Shown here: positions 1 through 11,900 of the stretch, piece by piece
Numbering within the stretch: position 1 is the first letter of the stretch
How the letters are laid out: each line of letters opens with the position of its first letter
NCBI RefSeq assembly: GCF_047495875.1
Contig: NC_092480.1
Span: 1,240,001 to 1,304,000 of the forward strand
Length of the DNA: 64,000 bases
From: Pithys albifrons albifrons
Taxonomy: Eukaryota > Chordata > Aves > Passeriformes > Thamnophilidae
Direction: 5' to 3'
The notes under the pieces: model-generated
The model's input: only the letters and a program-made list of their open reading frames with translations
The model's database searches: none
Told to the model about the DNA's origin: nothing
Position numbers and translations under genes: made by a program

Positions 1-1344
1 AGGACAACTGTAAACTTCCTCTTCCTTTTGGGCTTCCTGTTGCTTCCCTGTCTGAGTCCTTCGCTCGAGGACATCACAGTCAAAAATGCCGGTCCTTTCC
101 TTGGTGCCTGTTGAGCTTGTGTAGCCCCCAGGGTTGGGAGAAGCCTTGGGGAGCACACTGGGTGTCCTCTCAGCTGGCTCTGCACCCCACAAAGGGCCTG
201 TTATTTTCCTTTTCCGGGGTGTTACTCCTTTGTGATGGGATCTCTCCTGAGGAAGGTGTGTCTCTCCCCTAAATGAAGGCTCTTCACTTCCCTTTGGGGC
301 ACATCATTCTTGTCCTCTGTGCTCTGTTTCCTCCCTCTCTCTGCCCCTGTTTTGCTGGGTTGGGGCACAGGTTGACTTCAGATGCAGAACTCATCACTTT
401 GCATTCTTGGATGGATCTGCTCTCCAACTATTGATCTGTTCAGAGTTCCTTGTGACTGTCACAGATCTGGTGTTGTGACAGCCTCAGAAACACGAGATTT
501 TCCAGTCTGGTGCCTTCCCCCTTTCAAGGAGAAACTTTTGGTTTACTTAACTGCCTCCTCTCAGAGTTCCTACAGACACAGTCGATGAGACCTCTACCCT
601 TAGCTGAGGATTGAGCCTTTGAACTCTCTAAATCCTGCACTAACAGGAGTTAATGACATTTATCTACGTATTTATCTTTCTTTTCCCCTGCCTGCTTGTC
701 ACTCCTCACACTGAAGTATCTGGTACCTTACCAGCAGTCATGGTTTGTGGCATCCAGGTGACATTAACCTTTTTTCCATGATGAGAAATGTGCTGTTCAA
801 ACAAGTCAAGAAGCTCCCTTTAATCTTTTTCCCTGGTTTCTCTTTTCTTTTAATTTCTTTTCCATTCATTTAATACCCATGTGGTTATTTCTGGAAGTCT
901 CTCTCCACTCTATTCTGGTCATTTTTTACCAAGCTGGAAATGGGACTTTTTGTCCTCTTTTCTCCTGCTTTTAGCTATTTATATCCTTCCATCCATCTTA
1001 GGTAGTCAAGCATCCAGCTGGGCTATATCTGTCCCCTTGCTACCTAAGCAACAAGTAAAGACGTTTCTGGACAGCTGTTGGTTCAAGCAGTGGCTGTTCT
1101 AGGGGTGGCAGATGGGGACACTGGAGCTGCTGTGCAGCTTGGGAACAGTCCAGGCCCAGCTGCCAAGCCCAGAGGTGGTGAAGCACCAAGGAGAGCCATG
1201 GCCTGGCTTGTCCCATCCTTCTGTGGAGCATCAGGACAGTGGGGGAGGTGGTTTTGTCTCCCAGGGATTCATTCTGCACAGTCCCTCCTTTGTTCCTTGG
1301 GTGTGCTGGTCCCCAGCTGGGACATGGTGTGGTAGGTTAAGAAA

Positions 1345-1500
1345 GTCAATGGTTTGGGTTGGACATAAAAGACCATTTAGTCCAACCTCCTGTCCTGGAC
1401 AGGGACACCTTCCACTAGACGAGGTTGCTCCAAGCCCTGCCCAGCCTGGCCTTGAGCACTTCCAGGGGTGGGGAGTCTACAAGCTCTCTGGGAAAAGCCC
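1345..1500 (-). repeat. CR1 LINE 3'-end fragment, antisense
   Basis: The plus strand reads as the reverse complement of the avian CR1 3' region: a block like TGGTTTGGGTTGGA, then 'gacaccttccactag', then 'cctggccttgagcacttcca', in the usual order. The element is 5'-truncated as most CR1 copies are, and it loses similarity after about 1500. The (ATTCTRTG)n tail is eroded at the 1345 side. Confidence 0.85.
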
Positions 1501-4436
1501 ATCACATCTCACCTGGAGGTCTCCCAGCTCTGCCTCCAGAATTGTGCCCCCAGAGCCATTTCCCCCATCTACTGGCACTCTGTGGCTGCCTCTGTGGGAG
1601 CTGGGGGAGGATCCACCCTGGCTCCAGCCCCCAAGGGAGCAGCAGGCAGGTGGGTGCTGTGTTGAGGGACCTGGGGTGCTGCTGTGAGGAGCTCCCAGCT
1701 CTCCCCAACCCCTTGGAGAACAAGCACTGAGCCTCCTGACTGCACAGCCAGGTGCTGAGAGATCTTGCCCAGTTGTTTCCAGCTTTTCCAAGACAAAAAT
1801 TCTCCCAGAAACCCGGAGGACCCTTTAGATTCCTTGCTCTTCCTCCTTGGCTGACACCTTCTGTGGCAAAGTGTGTCTTAAATATGTAATTGTTCCTCGG
1901 GAACTGTGTCCATATTGTCGTGTCTGCTAAAAAATGTAATAGTCTGCTTTGTGTTCTCTCTCTCCCTCTTTATTCCCCCCTGTCTGAAAAGAACATAAGT
2001 TCTCTTAAATAGCCTCCCATGTAGTTGTCAGCGAGTGGCAAGACACAAACAGCAGAAGGAGGAGGAGGAGGAGGAGGTGGGCACTCCAGGCAGGTGGAGG
2101 GTGGGAGCAAATCCGTCTGTCAGGAAGGAGGAAGAGACAGGGAGTGGAGGGAGAGGTGCTGAGGACCCACACAGCCTGGGGAGGTGGCCCAGACCTCCAG
2201 AAAACTCCTGACCAGGGTGGGCTGAGACCCAGGAGAGAGTGAATCCAGATGGAACAGAGCCCAGAGGGGGCTGTGGAAGATAAAGGTGGGGAGATTCACA
2301 GGGAGGTGCTTCCTCCCTGGCTGTTGGGAAGGTTGGTGTGGGGATGACTAAACGCAGGATGGGCAGTTGTTGGGTGTTTCAGAGGGAGTTTTCCTTCTGC
2401 TTTGAAACCATCGTTTGAAAAATTGCCACAGAAATGAGATTTCAGAGGAAAAATGTCCCATTGTGGGACAGCCAAAACATTCCATTCTGGCTGCAGTTCT
2501 GGTTAGTGTTTTACCACGTACCACTTCAAAGAAATGAGGGTCCAAAAGCAAAAGTCATCCCAACCTTATCAAAAGGCTTTTTCTATTTTGTTGTTTTTTT
2601 TTTCATTGAATTTTACCAAAATCAGCACGTTCCAGTGGAGAGTTTTGGCTTGGACTAAATGGCACTTTCCATCAGAAAAATATGCTGTGCTGGAAGTTTT
2701 TCCACTGGCTCCAGTGATTTTTCCTCACATGCTTTCCATTTTTGTGGCAACTCCATCAGTGCCCAGTTTGAGCTGGGACAAAGCACACAGGAGTCCCCAG
2801 ACAGCAGCTGACCTCCTGCTCTTTGAAGACCAGGATGATTCACTGCAGCTCTGCCCAGTGGCTCAGGAAAATCCATCTGCCCTGCTGAGCATCCACATCC
2901 TGTGGAACGTGGCTCCCAAGAAGGAAACAGGGGCCTGGTGCTGATGCAGTTTAACAAAGTCAATGAAGTAACTATGAAAGGCAATGAAATATGTCAGTTG
3001 AGGCCAACTGAGCTGTTTAACCCTCACCCTCTGGGGCTCGAGGCTGGAAATGGGGTGTTGGCTCTTGGCTGGCTCCATCCTGTTGGCTGCTCATAGATCT
3101 TTGTGGGGAACTGATTGCTCTTTGGTTCTGGCTTGTCTCTCAAGAGTCAGGGCTTGGGGAACAGTAAGTCTAGAGCAGATATGTGGCTGAGGTTTGCCAT
3201 GGGGCTCAGAGCCACCTCCATCTCCTGTCAGAGCTGTTGGTACCCCAACAGGTGCTCAGGCACCCCCAGATTTGGGATAAAACTGAAACATGCTGAGAGA
3301 GGCCCCAAACCAGCCCAAACAGCAGCACCCAGTGCAGGTGGTTGTGTCTGAAGGGAACACCTTTGTACTTGGGCATAAGAGGTTGGGTGAGTCACTCAGC
3401 TCAGGGTGTCACTCCACCCCCGAGTGACATTTGTCATCAAGTTCCCCTGAGTGTTCTATCCCAACCCAGCTCCTCCCTGGGGCTACCTGGAAGCACAAAG
3501 CTCACTTTGTTTGAGAAGGAGATAATAAGATATGGAGAAACCCTTAGTTTCTCTTCCTGGAAGTCCATCTCATTGGACTGCAATCCCTAAGGATGTCCTA
3601 CTCTTGAGTCCTGACCACCAGTTCCCCCTGTTTGCCCCACCTGGGAGAGCAGTGCTCCCACTGAGAGGTGTCCAGAGTGAAATGTGATGTGCCCCTGTTT
3701 TTTGTAAACCAAAGCAGGACAAATCATCTTTTTTTTTCCCCCAGAAGTGCCCTTGGACTCCTGCCCCTCCAGACTGTGCTCTGGGCTGAATGCTGCCTGT
3801 GTCTGCAGTGCCCTCAGCCCTTGCTGTCTGCCCTCACCTTTCTGGGCAGCCAAGAGTGGGCCTGGCAGTGTTGGTCTCCCAGGAAAGCAAAGCCACTGTC
3901 CCAAGAATGCCAGAGCTGTGGCCAGCAGGGCAAGCAGGGAGCATGACCCCGGGTGGGAGGTCTCCCTGCTGGGCTCTGACCCTCCCTGCCTTCCCCCCAC
4001 CTCAGGTTCTGTGATTGGGGCCAGCACAGGTTGCCTTTAATGGGTGGTCTTGTCACTTGTTTACAGTCCTGGGTCTTAGAAGCTCAGCAGGCCCCCTGTA
4101 AGCCCTTTTGGAGCTCAGAAAACATTCCCCAGACAGCCTGGATGGAGGTTGTGACCTTCACAGATATGGGAGCTGCATCTCCACCCGGCCTGGGCATCCT
4201 TCTGCCAGCCACCCTCTGCTCAGCTCCCCATCTCCTGTGAGGTCTGGAGACACAGGGACCCCCTGAGCCCAAACCTGTCCTGCCCAGGTCTCTCCCATGG
4301 CTGCTGAGGTGTAGTGGGCTCTGCCAGCTCTAAACCTGGGTAAGAAGGATCACAGCAGCCCCTGATGTGGCAAGAGAGAGAGATGAAGCAAACCTGGAGA
4401 GCATGGCAGCTCCCTGGGGCAGCAGGGACTGGAAAT

Positions 4437-4655
4437 CAGAATCACTGAATGGTTTGGATTGGAAGGACCTTAAAGGTCATCTCATTCCTTCCACTGGACC
4501 TGGATGTTCAGAGCTACATCCAACCTGGCCTTGGACACTTCCAGAGACGGGGCATCCACAACTTCTCTGGGAAATCTGTGCCAGTGCCTCACCATCCTCA
4601 TAGTAAAGAATTTCTTCCTAAAAGTCTAATCTCAACCTACTCTTTTTCAGTATGT
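4437..4655 (-). repeat. CR1 LINE 3'-end fragment, antisense
   Basis: The order of blocks matches CR1 read from its 3' end: 'cagaatcactgaatggtttgg', 'ggaaggaccttaaaggtcat', 'ccaacctggccttggacact', 'ggggcatccacaacttctct', 'cagtgcctcaccatcctcat' and 'aagaatttcttcctaaaagt'. It is better preserved than the copy at 1345. It is a 5'-truncated retrotransposed fragment in intron 1 with no coding capacity. Confidence 0.92.
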
Positions 4656-7260
4656 GGAGTATTCTCAGAAATGTGGAGCTGACTTTGCTCACAGGGTGAA
4701 TGGGACACTCACTCTGAGCCTCATCTCTCCTATTTTCTGGCATGTTCTTAATGCACAATGTCATAGATTTGGTTGCAACCAATTTCCTCGTTGTAGAGAC
4801 AAACAGAAGGCACGTTTTGGGAACCTTCAGCTGTTGACTGGGTAATGTTGAGGTTTGCTTCCAGGCTCTGTGGATAAAATAGGTTTTCCACTTCATCTCC
4901 CTCGGTTTCCTCAGCCATGAAAATGAGGGTGACTTTCATTTGCATGAGTGGTGGGTGGGGCTGTGGGGCCTTCCCAGAAATGCCTCCATCCTGCTTCCCT
5001 GGGTGAGAATTGCCACCATAATATGCAGATCCCACATCTAACCAAGCCATCCAGGGGAGATTGCCAGTGCTTGCCCGGGTGGCCTTGGGCACATCTCTTT
5101 GTCATTCAGCAGCTCTGATTTCCCCATCCCTGAAAGCAGGGGCAATAATGCCTTCCTGCCTCTCAGGGTGTTGGAGGATTAATTAGTTACTGTTTGAAAA
5201 GCCTTTTGAAGATGCAAAGCTTTCCATAAATATGCAGAGTTATTCCTACAGATGGGGCCCAGGTAGGGCTGAAGCTGCATCTGCCTCTGCACTGTGGAGT
5301 TCATAAATCCGGGAAGAGGTGAAATTTGTGGAATTAGTTCCTTGCACAGGGACTTGGTGATAAGGAAGCTGAGCAGCAGCAGGTTGGAAATCAGGCAGGG
5401 CACTGAATGTCGGTGTGTTTGTGCTCACTGTCCTTTATGGGCTGTTGTTCATGGGCAGGAATCCTTAAACAACCCAGAGAAGGTTGGGAGGTCTGAGGCT
5501 CCTCCACTGCCTGCAGAGATATCTCTGGGGCAAGATAAAACACATTAAAAGAGGGATCCCAGGCAGTCAGGCAGCCAAGGGGGTCTGTCCACTGCATCTC
5601 TTGGGGCCATGTTTGCATTTGTGTTGTTTGCAAAGATTTTTCCCTTCGTTGTCAGCCACCAGAACACACATCACATTTTTCTGGTTACAAAAAATCTCGG
5701 CTGTTTCTGTCTTGGAGCAAGTTACAGAAGAACAGAACGTGGCATTCCCACTTGTGATAGGAGAAAACATTTCTTTTTAACTTCAGGAAGGTAGTGAAAT
5801 ACCAGCAATATTCGTATCCTGAAAGATAATGGGAGGAGAGACAAAAGGAAAGCAAAGCCACAGAGAGAAAGCTGTGACTGTGAACATGCATTTGAACTGT
5901 AGGAAAGGAGAAGTTTTGATCTTCTCCATGAGAATTACAGGCCTGCCCAACACCAGCGTGGTTTGGCAGGGATGTGTTTTTCACCATGTTTTGGACACAA
6001 GAGCAGGGTTTGTATCCTTTGGTAATTTCCTGTGGCCTGGCATCTCCCGTCTGATAGAGGAGGCTTGATTGGCACGGGGCAGAGGGAACTGGGTGCTGGG
6101 GCAGTGCCCTGAGGTCTCACTTGCCCTGGCTGAAGTCACGCCTGAGTCAGCAGAGTTTCGGCTTTGTCGCCTTCCCATTGTGGGGGAGTGAGTCAGCCCT
6201 GATCCATCCAGGAGAGTTCCCTGATTCCTGCCCCAGCTCTGAGCCCTCAGCCCAGGCAGGGAAGGAAGGAAGGAGCTGCTGGGCTCTTTTTTCTGTGCCA
6301 TCGAGTTTATTTTTGTTTTCATTGAATCTCTTGTGTCTCGAGTTGCTTCATTTCGGAAATGAGGCTCTCTCTGGATTACTATCTTGATCCCCTCTTCAGA
6401 GCTGCTCATTCAATCCCTCCTCCTCAGCACCTGGAGAGCTCTAACAGGGTATTGAGCATTGGACCAAAACTCCTTGAGCAATGTCCAAGGCTCAAAAAAA
6501 GCCCAAGAAAGAGGCAGTGCAGAGAAAACCCTCATGTACATTTGGGGACTGAGCCCATCGAGATAAAGTCTCGGGACAGTCTCAGCTTAATTAACATCCC
6601 TCTGCTCAGGGCTCCAGCTTCTTTCCCCTCCTCCACACTTGATTTTCCAGCTGCACTGTTCTTCCCCACCCAACCACCAAATAAGCCCTGGCTCTGCATG
6701 TGGTCCCCTTTCTCAGTCTTCTCTTTGCTTGCAGGTCAGACTTGGTAAGCAAAAACACTTTGGTTTTTCCCTTGCTGGCAGGGAATGAGGTGACTGGAGA
6801 GAAGGGTCTTGGGTGGTTTTGGTCTTTGTCCTTGCCTGACCAGATTCCCACTTTTCCCAGTGCAGAATTATGATGCTGACATCCTCACTGGTGCCTATCC
6901 AGAGGAACTAGTGGCTGGGAATGGGAAGAGGCAAGTGAGTGGCCTGGGATGTGGTGATGATGTTGAGGAGACAGAAGATGGATGGGAAAACTTGTAAGGC
7001 TAAAATGGAAGGGTAGCAAGTCAAAAGAACAAGCACTGTTGAGCAGGTGGACAGGCAATCCTGTCCCTGCTTGTGGAGACAGGGCAGAAGGAGATGTGAC
7101 TTAGCTGTAAGAAGTTGGCACAAGGCCACTGGAGGAAGGAGAGCAGAGTTGTGAACGCAGGCACTGGGCAGGAGTGGGTAAAAACACAGTGGGAAAAGAG
7201 CTGAGGAAGGAGCTGGAGCAAAGTCCAGTCCAAAGGCCCTGCGGGGAAAGGCAGCAGGGA

Positions 7261-7617
7261 GGGGCAGGGGGTGCAGTGAGTGGAGGGGCAGGGGGTGCAG
7301 TGAGTGGAGGGGAAGGGGGTGCAGTGAGTGGAGGGGCAGGGGGTGCAGAGAGTGGAGGGGCAGTGGGTGCAGTGAGTGGAGGGGCAGGGGGTGCAGTGGG
7401 TGCTGTGAGTGGAGGGGCAGGGGGTGCAGAGAGTGGAGGGGCAGGGGGTGCAGAGAGTGGAAGGGCAGGGGGTGCAGTGAGTGGAGGGGCAGGGGGTGCA
7501 GTGGGTGCAGAGAGTGGAGGGGCAGGGGGTGCAGAGAGTGGAGGTGCAGGGGGTGCAGAGAGTGGAGGGGCAGGGGGTGCAGAGAGTGGAGGGGCAGGGG
7601 GTGCAGAGAGGTGCAGG
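7261..7617. repeat. 24-bp G-rich minisatellite, about 15 copies
   Basis: A tandem array of a 24-bp unit, of the form GGGGCAGGGGGTGCAGTGAG followed by TGGA, has copies differing mainly at 'gtgag' versus 'agag' and a few short insertions such as 'tgggtgct'. Because 24 is a multiple of three, every frame stays open and long artefactual Gly/Ala/Ser or Pro/Ala ORFs appear on both strands. The G-runs on the plus strand could form quadruplexes. Confidence 0.95.
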
Positions 7618-8647
7618 GGAAGGTGGAGCAGTGAGCTGGAGGCACAGGGCAGGCTGGGTTGCTGCCCAGGTGTGTGGGAACTGGCAGCTGTGCCCAGGCT
7701 TCGCTGCTGTGCCGCGGGGCAGGACGGGATCCGATGCTCTCCGGGACGGCACCTTTGTGCTGTTTGCTGAGCATGGGCTTTCAGAGCTTTATTGCAGGAA
7801 GGCCTTTCCCAGTGCTGTGTCAGCTCTTCCTGCAGCAGCCCTGCTCTGCCAGCCTCCCTGCTTTTGCCATGGGGCATGTGTCCCCTCCCCTTGGCTGGGG
7901 GGAAGCCAAGCAGCTGTGTGAAGCCAGGGTGGGTATGGCAGAGAGGGAGAGCTGGGAGCAAAGGCACGCACTTGTTCCCATCCCACTCCTCTGGTTTCTC
8001 CCCTTTTGCTGGAGAACCGAAAGGCTGAGGCTGTTTGCAAGGCTGAAGCACAGACAGCAAGAACTCATGGTCAGGTCTGGTGTTCATCTCTGCTTGTCAC
8101 TGTCCCTTCAATCTGTGGCCCATCACACTCTGGTATCTGCTTTCCTTTCATCTGTTTCTGTGAGGAACACCTGGGACAAACCTGGCCTTGCTTAGGGCCT
8201 CTGTGGGAGTCCCAATGGTGGCTCAATGGATAGACCTCCCAAACTGTAACAGAGAACAAGTGGAGCATCAATGGATGCTCCCTTTGGGAAGGAGCTTTCA
8301 CTCAAGTGGATCCCGAGGCTGCTTTGTGCTCTACTTATCCGAGGAGGAAACACTGCACAGGCAGGAGGAGGCAGCCCTGGTCTGTCCCAAACACCTGGGC
8401 AGCCAGGGCAGGGCTGGAGAGCTCACTCAGTGCAGTCACTGACTGGTCACAACATCTCTGCTGCCCCTGCCGTGTGCCGGCCCTGGGGATGAACCAGGGA
8501 CCTGGAGGGAAGGGCCCCGTGTTTCCCATTTGCAAACCAAAGCCAAGGCCATTCTTTTCTTATTGAAGAGGGATTTGGCTGAGAGCCAGCCCAGGCCATT
8601 GTATGCTCTGCCATTTCCCGTTTGCATCCCATGCAGCTCCTGAATTC

Positions 8648-8971
8648 CATACAGTTCCCAGATCCCTTACAGTTCCCAGATCCCAAGCAGCCCCCAGATC
8701 CCAAGCAGTCCCCAGATCCCATACAGCCCCCAGATCCCAAGCAGTCCCCAGATCCCATACATCCCCCAGATCCCAAGCAGCTCCCAGATCCCATACAGCC
8801 CCCAGATCCCATGCAGCCCCCAGATCCCATACAGCTCCCAGATCCCAAGCAGTCCCCAGATCCCATACAGCTCCCAGATCCCATACAGCCCCCAGATCCC
8901 ATACAGCCCCCAGATCCCATACAGCTCCCAGATCCCATACAGCCCCCAGATCCCAAGAAGCTCCCAGCTGG
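8648..8971. repeat. 18-bp minisatellite, about 18 copies
   Basis: A tandem array of the 18-bp unit CCCAGATCCCATACAGCC has variants 'aagcag', 'atgcag' and 'gctcc/gtccc'. A unit length divisible by three keeps all frames open and produces spurious Pro-Asp-Pro or Gly-Ser-Gly-Cys ORFs. Nothing suggests it is translated. Confidence 0.95.
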
Positions 8972-11900
8972 GGAGGGGATGTTTGGCCATGCAGTTTCTC
9001 CTGGGGTGCCCCCATCCCATCACACCGTTATCTTTCAGGTGCAGCTGTGTCACCTGAGCTGTAATCTTGCCACATCTCTTTTCTCTCTCATCTCCCTTCT
9101 AAGGCCCCCTCCCTCTGTGCTGGAAATTCTAAAGTCTTTTAATCTCTGTGGTGCTCAAGCTCCACATTTAAATGGGGCAGAACTGAATCAGTGGATGACA
9201 GAGAGACCTCCAGTGAAACTCTGATGCCACAGGAAGTTAGTTCATGGTGGTGACTCACTGGAGACCACTCCTTCATTGCAGTGGGCTTCAAGCCATTGCC
9301 TGAGCAGGGTGAGGCAGGCACTGTGCTCTTGGAAGAGCAGCAGAGTCCTGATTTAAATGCCTGGCAATCAATACAAAGTCTCCCTGGCAAGAGGAAAGGT
9401 ACTAACCCCAACTTCTTGGCCAAGTGCCACCTCACACCTTTGCTTCTTGCCACCTGAAATTCCCCTGCTGGGATCGAGGAGCTTCTTTCCCATTTCCCAC
9501 CCTGCCTGACGCACCTGTGGCGTTCCTTTGGGCTGTTGGAAGCAGCAGGTGGGGTGTTTCAGACCTTGTTTTCCACTTAAAAATAGAGAAGACTTGAAAG
9601 ATGAGCCCAGAATACCAGGAGAGAAATTTATAAGTGTCACCAAGCGGAAAGTTTTGAGCTCCTGTTCCATCCCCTTTTCCCCCTCACAGAAAATTCTTGG
9701 ACATCTGTTTGTAGTGTCTGTGAGGCTTAGGGACCATGTATGGGACATTATAGACCATGGCCAAGGTGCTGTCTCAAAATCAGGGGCTTTTTGTAGGATC
9801 TTTGCAGGTTGAAATGTGATGCACTGGTTTGTCTGTCACTAAGATCTGGTTGCTGTGACCCTTCAGTTTAGTTCTGAGTGATGCAAAGACCATCAGGAGT
9901 GATTCCTCTGACATTTGCATCAGTCATGCTATTGCCACACCAAAGGGTGGCTCATCACACTTCTGCCAAGGGCTGTTTCAGTGCCCTGGGGGGCAGATGA
10001 GTATCAGGGAACAGCAGGGAGAGAAATTGGTGAGAGGCTCAGCAGAGGCAAAGTTGTGCAAAGCAGCGTGGAGTTCACAGCATTGTTAACAAAGAGGCAT
10101 TGAATGGATTGTGACAGAGCTCACAAGTGCCTGGGGATCGTTTCCAGAGCTTTCTATATGGGGGAGCAAGAACCAGATTTGCAAGTGTGGGAGCCTCGAT
10201 GTACCAGCACCTCCTGGGCTCTTGGGAGAAACAGTTTTCAGGTTCAAGGGCCACCACCTGCCACTTGGTCTGGTCCCTCCCCAGTGTCCCTCACACCAAG
10301 GGAGTCCAGACCTTCCTTCCCAGCCCACTGTCTGTGCCCCAGGGCACCCCCAGCTCTCCATGGTGCCCCCAAGGCCTTGCTCGACCTGGTGAAATATCTG
10401 GGTTTGGGATCGTGGGGAAAGGCATCAGCACAAACCACTTCAGAGGCCAAGGTGGAGGAGGAGGATCTCAGAGGTCTCCTCTAATGAGGCCTTGGCACCA
10501 ACATGTCTTTGGCACACAGCTGGGCCTTTTTGGTCCTTGACAAAAAATAACACCATGAAAACTAATGAATAAAACTGCAGCTCTGCAAGCTGCAACCCAT
10601 ACAGCTAATCCTTCCTCGTGTGCTGGCTGCCCCTGGGAGGTGCCAGCGTGGATTGGTGGGCACTGGGAGACCTGGCACAGGACGTGCCAAGGGCAGGATG
10701 CATCCCAAACCCTTTCTCTGCTGCTCCAACCACACAGATCGTTCAGCAAAGAAGAAACGAGGTGAATCCCAGCACTGCACACACAAACACACACACACAC
10801 ATCCAGTTCAATGTGCTCCGACCTCTCCAGAGGCTGATTAGTGATTTTAGTTTCCCCTCCTCTCCCAGCCTTGCCTGCTCATTGCCATCAATTATCTGGG
10901 TGTTTTTCCTGATGAATTATTGAGTGGCAAGGGCAGACCCACCACCCCAGCCCTGGCACCGTGCAAACAAGTGTTCCCAAGAGATGGCAGCACTCTGAGT
11001 TTGCCCTCTGGTTTCTGATTTAGGATGGGGGACATGGGAAGCTGATCCAGCAACTTGAAAAAACCCCTTTCCTCCATCTGTTCCCTTCCTCAGCAGTGCT
11101 GTTGAGGTGAAGCTGCTTCTGCCACGGGAGGGAGCAGAAAGGGTGCTTTATTTTCCTGGTGACAGGCTTGGATGAGTGGAACATAAAGAGTTCATCCTGT
11201 CTTGCAAAAGAGCCATGAGTTATTCAGCCACCTGGAAAGGAAACACGATTTCCGTGCAGTGTTTGGCATTTTTCAGGGTATTTTTTGTTTGTTTTGTTAT
11301 TTCTTCTGTTGGGTGTATTTTTTTTTCTCCTTTTCCCCTGAAGCCTCGAGAAAGTTTGGAATGTGTTTTTGTTAAAGCTGGTACATGTAAGGGCCTGAAT
11401 CCCAGCCTTGGCAGCATTTGGTTGTTGGCAAACAGTTCTCACTCAACTGGCACAGCATTTTCCCTGGCCAAAAGTTTGGCTCTTTGCACTTGGAGAGGGT
11501 TCTGCAGGACCATTCTGGGGTCTGGTTCAGGATGAGCTCCAGAGTCCACTTTTCCTCCTCCAGTTTCTGTCCAAGTCCAGTCTGCACTGCTGCCTGGATC
11601 CCATGGCAGGGGGAGGGTGGAACTGGGCATTGGTGCTACCACTCAGGGTCAAGAAAAATCACTTGATTTTTAAAAGGGTCAGTTCATTAATTTGCAGGGA
11701 AATCACAGTAAAGGAAGGTCATGGCAGTGACTGAAGGGAGGGTGTGGATGATCTTCCTGTGCTGTGTATCACACTCCCTGCTAGGCTTGGCTGTACCTTT
11801 GTTTAAGGGGCACAGCTCAGGTGGAATGAGATGTCCCAAGAGGGAGAGACAGACTGTCTGCCCTGCAAGGGTGACCCCAAGGAGAAGCTGGTGGCTTTCC

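Noticed and set aside
6908..8087. Long ORFs of roughly 200-330 codons on both strands with Pro/Ala/Ser or Gly/Ala-rich repeats
   Set aside because: They are created by the 24-bp minisatellite, whose unit is a multiple of three. They lack domains, plausible starts and splice context.
8447..9224. ORFs of about 130-200 codons rich in P-D-P-I-Q or G-S-G-C-M repeats
   Set aside because: Periodicity artefact of the 18-bp tandem repeat. The same region is open in several frames and on both strands.
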